Below are positions 21,601 through 34,581 of a stretch of DNA of 64,000 nt, one piece after another. Position 1 is the stretch's first letter. Each line of letters begins with the position of its first letter. Source of the DNA: Phoebastria nigripes (taxonomy: Eukaryota > Chordata > Aves > Procellariiformes > Diomedeidae). Under the pieces are notes generated by a model. It was not told the origin of the DNA. It saw nothing but the letters and a program-made list of their open reading frames with translations, and made no database searches. The DNA lies in NCBI GenBank assembly GCA_035582835.1, contig JAYKAV010002109.1, positions 310,001-374,000 of the forward strand, read 5' to 3'. Made by a program: the position numbers and the translations under genes.

Positions 21601-24600
21601 ACAGTCACCATCTCACACCCCACCAGCACAGCAACACCTCCCGCTTTATTAACAGCAATTATTTCCTTTTCCCATTTATTATGATTAACACTTGGAGGTT
21701 GCACTGGATCAAGTACTGGCTTCTGCTAAACATTTTTATAAATACAGACACACACACATCACATATATACTTAGAGATTTTTCCCCACACACATTTCCCA
21801 GACTTTCTTGCTAGCCCAGTATGGGCCCAGAACAGAACCAGTGCTCGGGGGACCCGCACGCTGCTGACTCGTGGCCAGTGGGAAGAGCGCAAAGCCAAGG
21901 GGCTGGTTTCTCTTCTGGTAAAATGGGGCCAGTGGAGCTCATGGTAATTTATATCTGCTGGCCCTTGATCTTGTGTTAGCTTGGCCCTGGGCTCCCCAAG
22001 GCATGAAAAGGTCTCATAAATTCCTGAAGCTGACAGAGGGCTGTTTGGTTTCGCTGGATCCTGCAGAAACGAAATGTGCCATCTAAGGTAGTACCGNGTA
22101 CCCTGTGGCTACAGAAAAATGATCTTGGCTGGATTTCCATTAAACCACTCAGCCAGCAAGAGTGAGTGATTTGGGGCCGTCCAGCNCTGATCGCAGGGCG
22201 CTGGGAGGCAGTCGGGGCTCTGCAGAGCGGGTCTGCAAGCGCTTGTAAAGAGAAGAGGATTTTGCAGCCTCTTACACTACACAAACCAAGGGGGTGGGGT
22301 GGGTGGGGGGCTGCAGGAACCCCTGGGACAGACTCCTTTGCAGCAGGGAGCACAAGATGAAGCTCGTTGCCGTGTATCTCAAACCCGAACCTCACTGCTC
22401 TCATTCAAGGAGACCACAGCAACATGAGACCTGAGAGCATACAAGCCCAGAGGCCACGAGGCACCTTTTGAGAAGTACATGCGCTTATGAGAGGAACAAG
22501 ACCCTGCAGGGTAAAGCAAAGCAAAGCAGAAAGTCTTAGGCTGCTCGGAGGCTGCGCACAAACCCAGTAATTCCCCTGCCCCTTCACTCCTCTCAGCAAA
22601 ACAGCAGAGATGCAAGACTTGGAGCAGCCTGACCTGCTCTTCCTCGGGCATGGGTGGGAGGAAGGGCAACAGCCTAATAGACAAACAGGTTTCAGGCAAC
22701 GAGAAAGCAAGGACGTCAGAAGCATCACCTAAAGCAGCAGAAGGCTCAGGCTGTGCAGCAGCGTCTTCTTTCTGCTCCACTTCGCAGACGGGTGCCTTCT
22801 GCCACCGCAGCCCCTGCAGTCGCACCAGTCACCTCCTCTGTGTCCCCTGTCACACAGAGCNGGATTTGCAAGAACAGGCTTCTGAAAACACCAAAATGCA
22901 GCAATTCCCACATCCCCTGGGGTTGCCCCCCATCTCCCCCATAACTGGAGAAACCCGGGCTTGAGCTCCTCCGAGGCCCCTGCCTGGAGCCATCACGGAC
23001 AAGTCTGGCTGGGGGGACCGGGGGAAGATGCTTTGTCCTGTGACCATGGTGTCTGCCCACACCTCTGCTGGCTGGTCCTGAGCTGGGCTGGGCTGCCAGG
23101 AGGGGAGGAGAAGTGCAGACTACCACGGAAACACTTTTTTTTGGTCACAGGTCAGTGAAAATCCTGCAAGTCCAAACTTTCAACCTGTATCAGTTTTGCC
23201 CCATCCCTGGCACTGACCAATGCCCAGGCACCAGCCAGTGCAGAGGGGCTGTTACAGAGCAGCAGGAGTCTGCAGAGGACAGCATCCCCCCGTGCACAGG
23301 GACAGCATCCCCGGTGCCTCGGTTAGAGACTGCAGAAGAGCCCCTGGGCTGGACAGCCCTGGCAGAAGCCGACCCATGAGGGCCAGGCTCAGCCCCAGTC
23401 TCCTCCTGGGCTTTCCTGAGGCTGCAGCCCTAGTTTCCACCTGAGCTAATTGTTTAAAAAAACCAAAAGTATTTCTCAAGCACGATACGATAGGGGGTGA
23501 GGCAAGCCCCTCTCTGGGATCTGCTTCATCATCTACAGACTGATCCAGGGCGGTCCCCAAGTGAGCATCTGAAGCTAAGGCCAAGGAGGTGCAGACATTA
23601 TGTCCAAGCTGGAGCCTGTCACAGGCTGCTCCGCATGCTATAGTCCCTCCGTCCCGGCANGTCAGAGCCTGGGCTGCAGCTTCCCCCCGCCACCGTGCAG
23701 CCTGCCTCCCACCCAGGCAGCCGGGGACCCCAGAGCCCCAGAGGGAGGGCAGGCAGCAAAGCCACGCTCCTTCCCTTTCTTGCCTGTGAGACATCTTTGC
23801 TGCTGCCACCAGATGTGTAAGGATAAGTGAGAACCCCCACTAATCTCCTGGGAATGGTCAAGATTGCCTCTCATCATTGTTTTTGAAGCTATTTGGAGAA
23901 TAGCTTGTTCCCGTTGGGAGCAAAGTCAACACTCCTGCTATCTTTGGGATCTCTGGCTCTAGAGACAGAAACAAAGCAGCATTCATGGGCACAGTAATTG
24001 CTTCTGATGCCATCTGAGCTGTGGATAACACAAGAGGTGATTTAAGGCACCTTTCGGAGTCCCCGCCTTCCCCAAGGAATCATGAGATTCCTTCTGTCCC
24101 CTTTCCACCACCCAGACCCACCTGCAGCATCTCCCCACCACAGCCGCCTCCCAGTGAAAGCTCAGGGGCAAACCCCGCAGGAGGACCCAGCCGGTGTTGG
24201 ACACCGGTGGTGGATCCTCTCCCTGCCCGACCCTGGGCAGGAGCAGGCTGGCCCGTGCCGACCGCTGTCCCTGGCACAGGGGACACCTCTGGGGTGCTCC
24301 CCTTCTCCAGACCTCGGCATCTCCAGGTGAAGAGGGGAGATGCCTTTGCTCACCTTAGAGGTGGGGAGGAGTCCTCCATCACTCTGGGTCCTCGAGACAG
24401 CCCCAGTGAAAGGTTAAACACCGCTGGCACGAACATGTCCCAGACACCCACCTTCAGAAGAGGCTTCTCTCTTCTGCTGGTTTTCCAGGAGGGATACATC
24501 TCAAAGGCTAAAGTAAAAACACTTTGCTCAAAAAACGTAGCTAAAACCTGATGCAGTTGTAAGATGACAACTGAGATAACGAGATCGGGTGGGGATGAGA

Positions 24601-27600
24601 TACCAATCCTCTCTTTCAGAACATGAGTTTTACATCGCAGTGAGGCCTCAAAGAGTGACTGATTTCCATAGACATGTTCTCCCCAACTCTTTGTGGTCAC
24701 TGCCAGCTTTTCCCTGCCACCCAAGCAGCCCCTCGCTGCCCTGCCGGGGCGGTTGGCTGGGCAGAGCAGGGCTCCAGGAGCCGCCTGCCTGCTTTTCCCT
24801 CCTCAGATCAAAGGTACAAGTGCCACCTGCAGCTGTAACCAGTAGCAAATCTGTGCTGGTTTGTGTACAGAACGGCTGTCTTGTACCGGCAGATGCTGCT
24901 GCTGCTGTCAGCACCGACGGGCCCCTTGTCGGGATTTGCATTTCAGAAGGAGCCCGCAGCCGGGTGCGATGTTGCACATCTCCTCNGCTCGTCACATTTG
25001 CATATGGCTCACAGCGAGGAGCATCTTCCCCATCTCTCCCTGCCTGGTGGGTTTGGTTACGTTGGGCTCATTTGTCCCTTAGCATGCTGCGTCGGTGCCT
25101 TGCTGTTCCCTCGCCCTGCTCCCTGCTCTGCCCATGCCATCTAGCAGCGAGGGGAGTGAAGTGACCCCTCCATGGCTTTACAGAAACTTGCAGAAATTTA
25201 ACTCACTGGGTCCATCTTTGATGGCAGGTGATAGGAACTAAATGTGACACAGTGCCTTCATCACANCACCTGCGGGTCCCATTTCAAGGCTGGCAAGGCA
25301 GTAACTGATGCTGAGCAATGAAAATCCATCCCAGAGTTTTAGTGACNGAAAATAATCAGAGAGCAAACTTAGCGATGTGCCTTTCCTTGTCCTGCTGCTT
25401 CTTCCACAAGGGAAGATTTCTAGAGGCTTTAGTGCCCCCCCAAAAGGTCCCTCCTGCCCATCCGCCCCAGCAGCTCCTTCTGCAGGCAGGAGCATCCCAC
25501 CTGGCACCGGGTACTCACCCCGCACGGCCTCGATGGTGCCAGGGCAGCAGCTGCAGAGCGTGGGTTCAAGGATCCCTCTCCCTGCATTAGGGCTCCGTAA
25601 ACAAGCCTGCACTCGGAGAAGAAAAATTGGCAGGTCTTCTGCTTTTAGTAAACAAGCCGTCACCTCACCGCGTCCCCCCACCACACATGCTCCTCGTGGC
25701 ATCCATCTTCCCTGATCGCTTGGCACATTTCCTCCTAAACAAGGAGCGATTTGATTTTGTGGAAGGAGAGGGAGCGGTTTTCTTAGGTGATTGTACCTCA
25801 AATAGAAACCTTCCCTTTGAGCTGGGCCATCTAGGAGAATAACATTACTCTCCCAGCCCTGCCTCGAGCAGCACAGCAATGTTATCCAGCAATTTCCTTC
25901 AGCACCAAAGCTGAAAGCGGGCACGTCACCTAGAGTTAACAACATCACAACAGCATGGATATTCACCTCTCGCAGAGTGATAGGAAGTGGAATTGATTGC
26001 AAGAGATCAGACACCGAGACTCTCATTAACTTCTGCTAACACCTGAGCGGCTGACAGACACTTGCCTTTTTGGATTATCTTCTGCACATTTCCAGCCAGT
26101 GACCCTGGGTCCGCTCCAGCCCCTGTTTACTTAATAACATGCAGCGTTACCAGAGTGGCTGCTCAGACCCATCTGCACCAGGCTCCCACTGGAGCATCCA
26201 ACCCCTGGAGCATGTCTGAGCGGCGTTGCAGCACTGCAGATCCGCTCTGTGCNGTGCCTCCCATCTGCCTCCCCCCGTGCCCTGCTAGCTGTAACACGGG
26301 GGAAGAGGATGCTCTCTCCCTGCTCAGGAAACATCTCCCTCTGTGCAGCTGGAAAAGCCGAGGCACAGGCAGCCTGAGCCCAGCTGTCCTGATGATGATG
26401 TCAGGCTGAATTTGCACACAGCTGGTGGAGGATCTCTAAGGCATGACCTTTCTGGACACGCCGGAGCATCTGATGTTATGAAGTAATGGGTAAAACGCCC
26501 GCAGACACCGGCGCACACAGGCAGCCGTGCCTTATGCACGACTCCCATACAGCAGAGCAAGCCTGCCAAGCGGTGCAATGCACATCCAAGGGGAGGGGTG
26601 CTGAGCAGGGGCTCCCAGCTGCCATGCCAGCTTCCCACCTCTGGGGTTGGGCTCCACGGCAATTTATACAGTGTCCAAAACCACGTGTTTCTGTGCAGGA
26701 CCCTCCTGGCTGGCCGTGAGCTGGTGCATCCTTTCAAGCCCACCCCACAGCACTGGCAGGCTGCAAGGCCAGAGCTCAGGGCTGCAAAACCCGAATGAGA
26801 GGGAACTTTGAAGCATGGAGGAGGAGGCACGAGCAGAGCAGGACACGGGGAGCACAGGCCTGGTTTGCACAAGGGCATCGCTGGGTTTGCGGGGAAGGGC
26901 ACAGGCAGAGCATCACTGCTTCAGCCCCAGCACGTGGCCGGCGAGCGAGGCTATTTCCAACTCTGCCGCATGGCTCCCTCCTGCCTCGCCTCAGAGCAGT
27001 AACACAACCTTTGGGGAATGTGGCAGGTGCTCTTTAATCTCGCTCACTGACAGCTTTGCTGACAAGAAGCTTTTTTCCTCAAAACCTTTTGTCTTGTCTT
27101 TTGTTCTGGTAGGGTTTGATATCCCTCTCCCTGCTGTCACAGCTGCTCCAGGCTCCTCTCCACCTGCCCTGTCACAGCCTCCTTTAAGAGGAGCAGCGGC
27201 AGGTTAACCTTGTTAAGAGCCTCACACCTCCCTCCTCTCTCCAGCTCTGTACTCTTCTGAAGCCAGGTTATGATTACAGGGCACTCTTGAAAGGCAAACT
27301 AATACAGCCTGCAAAGGGGAAGATGCTCTGCNCAGCCAGCGCATCCCTCCGGGCATGAAAATCCCAAAGCTGCTGCTGCAGAAGACAGAGCACCCGCACC
27401 CCTGATGTCCTCATCCTTCCACCCATCCTCCCTCTGACTGCACCAGAGAGATCAGCTTGGAAATAGGAGAATTGCCCCACTCTTCATTGCTTTTTTCCCC
27501 ATTTCATCCCCTACACATGCTGCTGTTACTAACTCAGCAGAGACAAACTTCCCCTGGGAGCTGCACCCTCCTGCCCACAAGCAAAAGCAAAGCCAAAGCG

Positions 27601-29696
27601 CGAAGCGTTGCTGGCAACGGAGCTGGCCACAAATCCGCCGTGTCACCTGGAGCACACCACAGGGCCCGGGGAGGCCAGCAAGCGCGCGGGGAGGCAGCTC
27701 CAGGCACGGTGGAGGAGCTGAGGCTGTGGGAGCTGGTGCCGTGCCCACCCGTGCCGGTGGCCCCGTGGGTCAGGAGCGGGGCACGCTGGAAGAGGAAGAA
27801 AGCAAGAAAAGAAGAAGGTGCTGGAATATCATAAGAGGGAAATGGGTTTTCATTATCCTAACCTAGAGGTGCCTGCTTTTAAGAAAAAAGCGTCAAATTA
27901 GTATCTTTTAAACAACAGGAGAGAGGAGACACAGCAAGTAAGTTCCTCTTCCCTCGTTCACAACATCTGTCTCGGATCATCCTGCTAATTTCAAGTTACT
28001 ACAAACTCCTTTAATACCCTGCCAGAGCTTTCAAAAAAATTTTTTTTGAAACCGCAGGCTAGCCAGTTCCACAGCCTTGAATTAAACATGCAAGTGAGCA
28101 ATGAGAACAAAAATAAAAAAAAGAAAAAGAAAGGTCAGGCTGCGTTTCATAACGCACACACACTACTGCCCAGCAGGAAGGAAGATGGGGAGACAGTCCC
28201 TGCCGCAGAAGCGCTCCCCCAGCCTGTCCAACCCCCTGGGGCTCTGGGGGAGGAAAGGACATGGGAGCACATAGGGAATAAATGGTGAAAAGCCCACCTC
28301 CTCCGCAGCACAGCACCTGCTGGACACCAGCCAGAGCTCAGCAGGGTGAGGGGAAACAGCCCTGGTGCTGTGCAGCTCCCCCTGCGCCGCACTTTGGGGT
28401 GAAAGATGCGCTGGTCCTGCCCAGGCTGGCTTGGCCAGACCTCCCCAGCCCCAGCTGCCCTCCTCTCCAGCAACCACAGCATCTGTCTGGGTCTCCCTTT
28501 TCCCGGGGGCCCACTCTGCACCCACTCACACATAAGTAGTCCCAGCTGGTCCCAGGCATGTCTCAGCAGGAGGTTTTAATCTCCTAATTGGCACATCCCA
28601 ATGGAAAAGCATTTAGAAAGATACTGGTGCTCTCAGGAGGTTCTTCTCCCATGAAACAGCGTACGATGGTGCATGTACTGGCAGTGCCCGTGCTCTCTCG
28701 TGCAGCGCAGATCAGGCTCCCTCCATCCATGCCAGTGGGGCTGGTCCAGGGCAGCCGCAGAGCCCGTATCCCTGGGGAGCAGAGGATGCGAGAGGCTGGC
28801 GTAAGGGCTTTGAGGGGCAGAGCAACGGTGAGCAGGGAAAAAGGGATTCTGATTTTATCTGCAGGTAGCACAAAGCTGCAGTAATGCCAAGGACAGTGGT
28901 CAGGGGGACAGGAACCGAGATGCAGTGGAGTTTGGGTCCAGAAATTCTCCAAGTCTCACGGACCACCAGGGTGGCTGAGAAGCAGGACACAAAACAGGGA
29001 AATGACCAAACTTTGGCAGCAAATGCATCTGCAGAAACATTCCCCCTGTCCCTACACTTTCTCATCTATCGGGAGTAGAAGCGAAGGCTGAAAGATACAG
29101 GGGGGCTCAAAGCTCCTGTAAATCAGCATCATTGACTAGAGTAAATTTATACTGATTTATGCCTGTGAAAGGTCTGCCTGGAGAGGAAAAGCTGTGCTTT
29201 CTGTTTCTGGACAGAAACAAAATGGAGAAAAGCACAACCAGAAAAGCTGGGGTGGAACAACCAATTCTGCGAAGATCCCCCTCCTCATCCTCCCCATCAC
29301 GCTCTGGACATGGAGCCCTTTGGAAGAGCCGCCCCTTGCTGTCCCCACGGTGGCAGCAGCTCAGGGCCCTGCAAGAAAAGTGCCCCCTCCCCTCTGCAGA
29401 CCCCACATCCCTTCCTATATCTGGGATCTGAGGCTTAAATAAATATGCGACTATGTAAATAAATACGAAGTGTGTAGCTTGAGAGGCAGGTTAATGGCTG
29501 GGGAAGCCGGGCTTGACCTTGGTGACATTTCAAATTAGTTCTGCTGCGCTGGGCTGGTGCTTTGAAGGGATTTGTGCTTGGGCTGGATGTGGAAAGAAAC
29601 GTTAAAATTCACCACGTGAAGAGGCTCTCCGGAGCTGCCTTCCTCCTGGGGAGAGACCTCCACCTCCTCCGGCATCCCAGGGTGTACGTCCAAGCT
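21601..29696. other. Non-genic DNA, no supported gene
   Basis: The stretch is mostly GC-balanced single-copy sequence. A short CA run lies at 21748-21758 within an AT-rich segment (21650-21790). A 23-base palindrome is listed at 28029, followed by an A-rich patch near 28106-28133. Open frames occur on both strands but none is recognisable. I see no CpG island, RNA gene or repeat family. Confidence 0.55.
28029..28051. repeat. Short A/T palindrome
   Basis: TTTC, seven A, eight T and GAAA form a near-perfect 23-base inverted repeat. It could extrude as a hairpin. No terminator function is implied, because there is no gene beside it. Confidence 0.7.
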
Positions 29697-29786
29697 GAGG
29701 AGATGCTGGGGAAGGTGGGCAGCTCAGGGGTGGGCACGCAGGAGGAGATGCTGGGGAAGATGGGCAGCTCAGGGGCGGGCANGCAC
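29697..29786 (+). repeat. 45-bp tandem duplication
   Basis: Two adjacent copies begin at 29697 and 29742 with GAGGAGATGCTGGGGAAG and differ at only a few positions. An ambiguous base near the end of copy two (about 29782) falls where copy one reads GCACGCAG. The period is divisible by three, so the frame crossing it stays open. It is best read as a small minisatellite. Confidence 0.85.
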
Positions 29787-32700
29787 GTTGCTCTCACCCT
29801 AATGCAGCTCCCAGGGACGTGGGGACAGGCAGGCCAGGAGCAGGCGCAGAGCATCGCCCGGGATGTCAGCCCCGCGCTGGCCACCAAGCTGGTGCAGCCA
29901 GATCCTCTCTGGCTTCAGGTGGGTCACTCAGGTGTTGGGGCAAGCGTGTAATATATCCACACATGTACGTTATATAGAGATATGCTTGCATGTGTGTGTA
30001 ATATATATATACACATATGCATGCACAGAGATAAAATTCATTAGAAGTGGGCAGAGAATATATTACTAGTGCTTAATACATGCACTGAAAGGCAAGTAGA
30101 TGGCAGAAAAGAATACATTACAAGAACAAAAGGGGTCATTTGTACAGGTCTAACTCGGCCCTTTTGTGAGCGTGTGTCATGATACAGGTTTTAATTACCC
30201 GAACCCATGCTGGCCTTCCCGCAGGATCGCATCTCTGACACCGGAGCAGCCTTCTGCCAGGGCAGTCTTCAGCTCTCAAGCGTGAGGCATATTAATTCCT
30301 TGGTGAACCGATATGACAATTTTTAACGTGGAGGAAAAAAAAGTTTCCCGCTCACCCTGGGGAATGGCTGGGCTATTTTGGCTAAAATTTTCCTATGCCA
30401 GTTCAGCCTCGGGCAAGCAGCATAGGCAGGGAGTTTCAGCCCAGGCAGGAGAGGTTGGTACATTTGTGAGCTGAACTCGCCTCCGGCATGGAGCTGCTGT
30501 CCGGTCCGGCTGCCTCGCTCCCTGGCTGGATGCTCACGGTGACGAGGACGCCCTGCGGAGCCGGCGGGACCCCTGCGAGGGGACACTGCACGCCCGTGGC
30601 TCTGCCTGGGAGAGCGGGGCACGGCTGTCCCCTCCGGAGCCTGGCCCTGACAGGTACCCGCTGCGCTAANGAGGATGCTGTAATGAGTGTGAAGCCAGAT
30701 GGCATCACCAAGATCACCCAGCACGCGCCGGCCCCAGGCAAATGAACCTATTTTTAACAGCCACAGACTGCCCATTTCCGGCTCACCCTGCTCCCCTTCG
30801 AAACCTTCCCTTCCTTGAGCCTTGATGTATTTGTTTTCCTTCCTCATTAAGAGGCTCTCACCAGGGCCTGGTGAATGGAGAAACACTGGCAAGGTTTGTT
30901 TCTCTGGCACTGTCCCGACGCAGAGCCGCCCTTCCAGCCCGCTGGCAGCAGCGACCGTGCTGGGAGCATTGGATGGGGACGGGGTCCCCTCCCGGCGACC
31001 GCCTGCCCTGGGGCTGCTGGGGACAGGACATAGGGCAGCAATTTCCCAGCCCTGTCCATCTGCCTCCGTGGCTCCAGAGGGGAGAGGACCTGCAGACCCG
31101 GGGACGGCTCTGGCCCTTCTGGTCGGCTTTTGGTGCGAGCGAGGATGCGGGAGCTGGTGCCCGTTGCGAGGAGGGGCTGGATTCATCCCGCCTGCACGGA
31201 TTGCTTGAGGGCATTGCACCCGCTCCTGGAGGGGTCTGCATCACCGCTCCTGCGTGCCCGGTGCCGCTGCTTGTCACCGTGCCGGGCGGTGGCAGCGGTG
31301 GCACGCAGCGGTGGAGGGTGGGAGGGGGAGAGACGAGGCTCTTCGCTCCCTTCCACGGGAGGAAAACTTTCTGCCTGTTTCGAATGGCTGTGCAGGAGGA
31401 TGCTGCAGGACCTCAGGGTGTGTGGGGGATTGGGCTCCCAAGGTTTTCAGCCTCTGCAGAGGACTGGGAAGATGTATTTAGATAATTTTGGCCGGTGGAG
31501 TGACTCAGCCTCCTGACAGCNCTCCAAGACCTTTGCCACTCCACCTAAACAGGGATTATTTCATCCTCTCAGAATGGCTTAAGCACTAATAAAAGGCATT
31601 AAAAATTAATTTTCCACGCTGTCTGTTGGCGTTTCTTCCATCCCCGGAACGCACTCAACAAGCAGAACTGATAAGCAAAACCCAGACAACGTCCTCCATG
31701 CTAATGCCCCCCTGCACAGGCACGCTCCCCCCAGCCCGGCATTCATCATAAGGGGCGGCTGTGCAATTATTAAAATTCCGTCTTTCTCCCTTTCTTAAAA
31801 AAAAAAGGGAAAGATTTTGTTGGCAGCTTGGTGATTTGCTACGGGTGTCAGGCCTGCTTCTCTCTCTCCTCATGTCAAATAACATATGCAAAGGAAATTG
31901 ATACACATGCACACAGGCATCTCTGTATACAACGGTCCTCTGCCATCCGGCAAGACTCTCTTCCATCTCCCGACGGCCAGGAGGGAGGTTTCTGGGCTGT
32001 GAGCTGTGGGAGAGAGGGGAAGTGAAAGGAGCAGGAGCAGAAGCAGCAGGGGATCGGACAGGGGCTGCAACGCAGCTGGGCTCAGCAGGTCAGCACGGCA
32101 TGCGTGGGGTTTTATTAGGGCCGATGGCAACTCCTCCTTTGGGTCAAGAACTGTCCAAAAAGGACATTTTAGTCCCTTCCGCTGGCTGATGGGGCCTTGG
32201 CTGGTGCCTTTATCAGCGTGCGGGCGGCTGTCATCAGCCGGAGCGAGGGGCTGGAGTGTGGGGGTGCCTGGGCAGTGAGACCCCCCGGGCCCTCCAGCAG
32301 CTGCAAAGAGGTAGAGTAGGCTGAACAAATACCTGCTTTTGCCAGGGCACGGGGGTGGAGAAAGGCTCTAGGCTTTGTGCCCAAGATCGTGCGGAAGAAA
32401 CAGGGAAAGCGTTGAAATCCTCCCTTGCAGCCAGAAACCCCTCTGCCACAACCAGCCTTGCGGCATCCCAAACCGAAGCANCCCTGCTCGGACCAGGTCT
32501 GTCTCCGGCAAGTGGCAATGGAGCAAGCTGGGCAGGGTCTCCTCCTCCTGCTTTATGGCCAGGAAGGGGCTCTTCAGGGCCACCCCGACAAGGCTGTGAA
32601 GGTGTGGGAGATGCACGCTGGCCTTTGAGCGGGATTTCTCCCAAACCAGGGATGAACAAGCCCTGGCTGAGACCGGAGGTCCCGGCCAGCATTTGGGATC

Positions 32701-33049
32701 CCAGCGCCCTACGTGCTGTTCCAGCTCAGTGCAAGGTACGATGGAGGGATGTCTGCTCATCAAAACATAAAAGTCAACGCGTGGACCCCAAAGTGACCTT
32801 GCAAACCAGCGCGCGGTCCTGCCTCGCTGCACGGGCACCCGCCCCAGCGAAACGCCCCGAGCTGGGTGCGGGGGCAGAGCCCATCCATGGGGCCGGCGGG
32901 GCTGCTGTCCCCACTGAGACCGGGACACCAGTCCGGGAAAGGCACCGGCGCCCCATTCCCAGCCAGCACTGCTGCTGCGCCCGCCTCATTCGCCTCGGAG
33001 CCACCCAATTACAGCTAATTAGCTTTTCTGCCATAAAACCCTAAGGAGA

Positions 33050-33380
33050 CAATGGAGAAAAGCCTCCTGCCTTTGACAGTAATGAAGTTAAATAGATATT
33101 TATTTATCCTTTTATTAGACAAACCAATTATAATTTTACGCTTGAAATAGCTAATTTTTAAATGTGATGTTGAAGCATATGTATATACCAACGTAATATA
33201 TAGCCGACCTGGCCTATAACAATCCTGCCTCATTAACAGCATGGCTAAGTTGGTATTTAAATATAGTCTAATGCACCCATTCATAAAATGATAATTAAAA
33301 ATACGCTGAAATGCAGCTATTAAGACAGAGATCCTGGTTGTTTATAGGCTCTGTTTTTAGTTTCGAATGATAAAATCCTG
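33050..33380. promoter_or_regulatory. AT-rich element-like block beside a CpG-rich patch
   Basis: About 300 strongly AT-rich bases contain GATATTTATTTATCC, CAATTATAATTTTAC, TAGCTAATTTTTAAATG and GATAATTAAAAATACG. The block ends sharply at the CpG-rich patch that starts near 33412. It is one of the longest AT-rich blocks of the window without repeat-family features. A conserved element or nuclear-matrix-type AT-rich DNA are both possible. Confidence 0.25.
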
Positions 33381-33411
33381 AGTAATTGCTTGGACTGGTG
33401 AAGTTTTGCTT

Positions 33412-33600
33412 CCCCCGGCGCTCTGACCCGCTGTGGCTGGGAAAGCAGAGGCTGGCATTTCCCAGCGAGCCTGCCATCCGTCCGGGCAACCACGGGAAGG
33501 CTGCGGACGGACCCGCGCCCGGGCTGAGCCAGCAACGTCCCCTGTGCCCCCGTGGCAGAGGGCAGTCCGGCACGTCACCGGAGCACACGCACGCCTTCCC
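33412..33600. promoter_or_regulatory. Small CpG-rich patch
   Basis: I count about 19 CpG in about 190 bases of GC-rich sequence, close to the number expected from base composition, so the patch shows little CpG depletion. It is shorter than a standard CpG island. No matching splice donor was noticed. Confidence 0.35.
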
Positions 33601-34560
33601 TCCCCCTGCAAGATGAGCAATGTCCATCTGGCATCTCCAGAAAGTTTATGACAAACAGCGGGAAGAGGAGAAAAGCTGCTGCAGATTGCAAAGCAAACAC
33701 CTGGGGTGTGAGGCTCCTAAAAAAACACCGGAGAGGAGCCTGTGGATGCACGATGTGCCGTCCGGGTGCCTGTGCCTCGGAAATAAGAGAAATGATAATT
33801 AAGCCACCCTGGTCCCAAGTATTTGCAAATTCCTAATTGCATGCTGGAGGCGACTGGTAATGAGGGGTTTGGATTTCTTTTAAGAGTGCAGTGCTAGTGT
33901 CTCCCGTCCGCGGGAGCTCGCCCACGGCTGCTCTCCCTGGCCCCGCGGGGTCCCTGTGCGCTGCGGCATCCCTCATCCAGCAGCATCTGCCTCCCCGCCG
34001 GGTCAGNGGGCAGTACCCCGGCCTGGGCAGCAAAATGCCAGATCCCAAATTTCCTGCTCTGACCAGGTTTGCTGCCGTGCAGGGCGATGCGACAGGGATG
34101 GGGGCTCGCCAGGAGGCTCAGCGTGCTCTCAGTAGGGCTGTGCAGGAGCCAAGTTAAATTCACGGGGCATTGTAGGCAGGCTGGGATGTGCAGCCCCTGC
34201 GCAGAGGGTGGAGGAGCCCAGACTGATGCCTTCCCCCTTTTCCCGACGGGCAGGCAGCCATGCCCTGCCTGGTCTCACACCCCCGGCACAAGGAGCACCA
34301 CGGTGTTAACCAGCCCCTTCCCAACAAGCACCTCCACCTGCACCCAGCTCTCCTGCGGCGGTTTGTATGAAATGAATTTGCTGGTGCTCAGCCCGGCCTG
34401 CAGCTCCCTGGGCTCCCTACTTCTATTTGCCCCATAGGAAATCAGAGGTAACGAGGGCTGCGACTGATGCACTGGGTTTTACTGTCCTGCCCGGTCCAGC
34501 TGCCCACCTGGGCTCCTATCCAAGCACGTCCTGTGTGCTCTCCCCCTGCTTCAGTGCTCT

Positions 34561-34581
34561 TCCTCCTCCTCCTCCTCCTCC
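34561..34581 (+). repeat. (TCC)7 microsatellite
   Basis: Seven perfect TCC triplets in a pyrimidine-rich stretch. Confidence 0.9.

Noticed and set aside
28029..28051. A/T palindrome as a transcription terminator
   Set aside because: Hairpin plus T-run terminators are bacterial. This is vertebrate DNA with no adjacent gene.
30323..31219. 298-codon minus-strand frame
   Set aside because: It begins at GTG, overlaps several other open frames in a GC-rich region and resembles no known protein.
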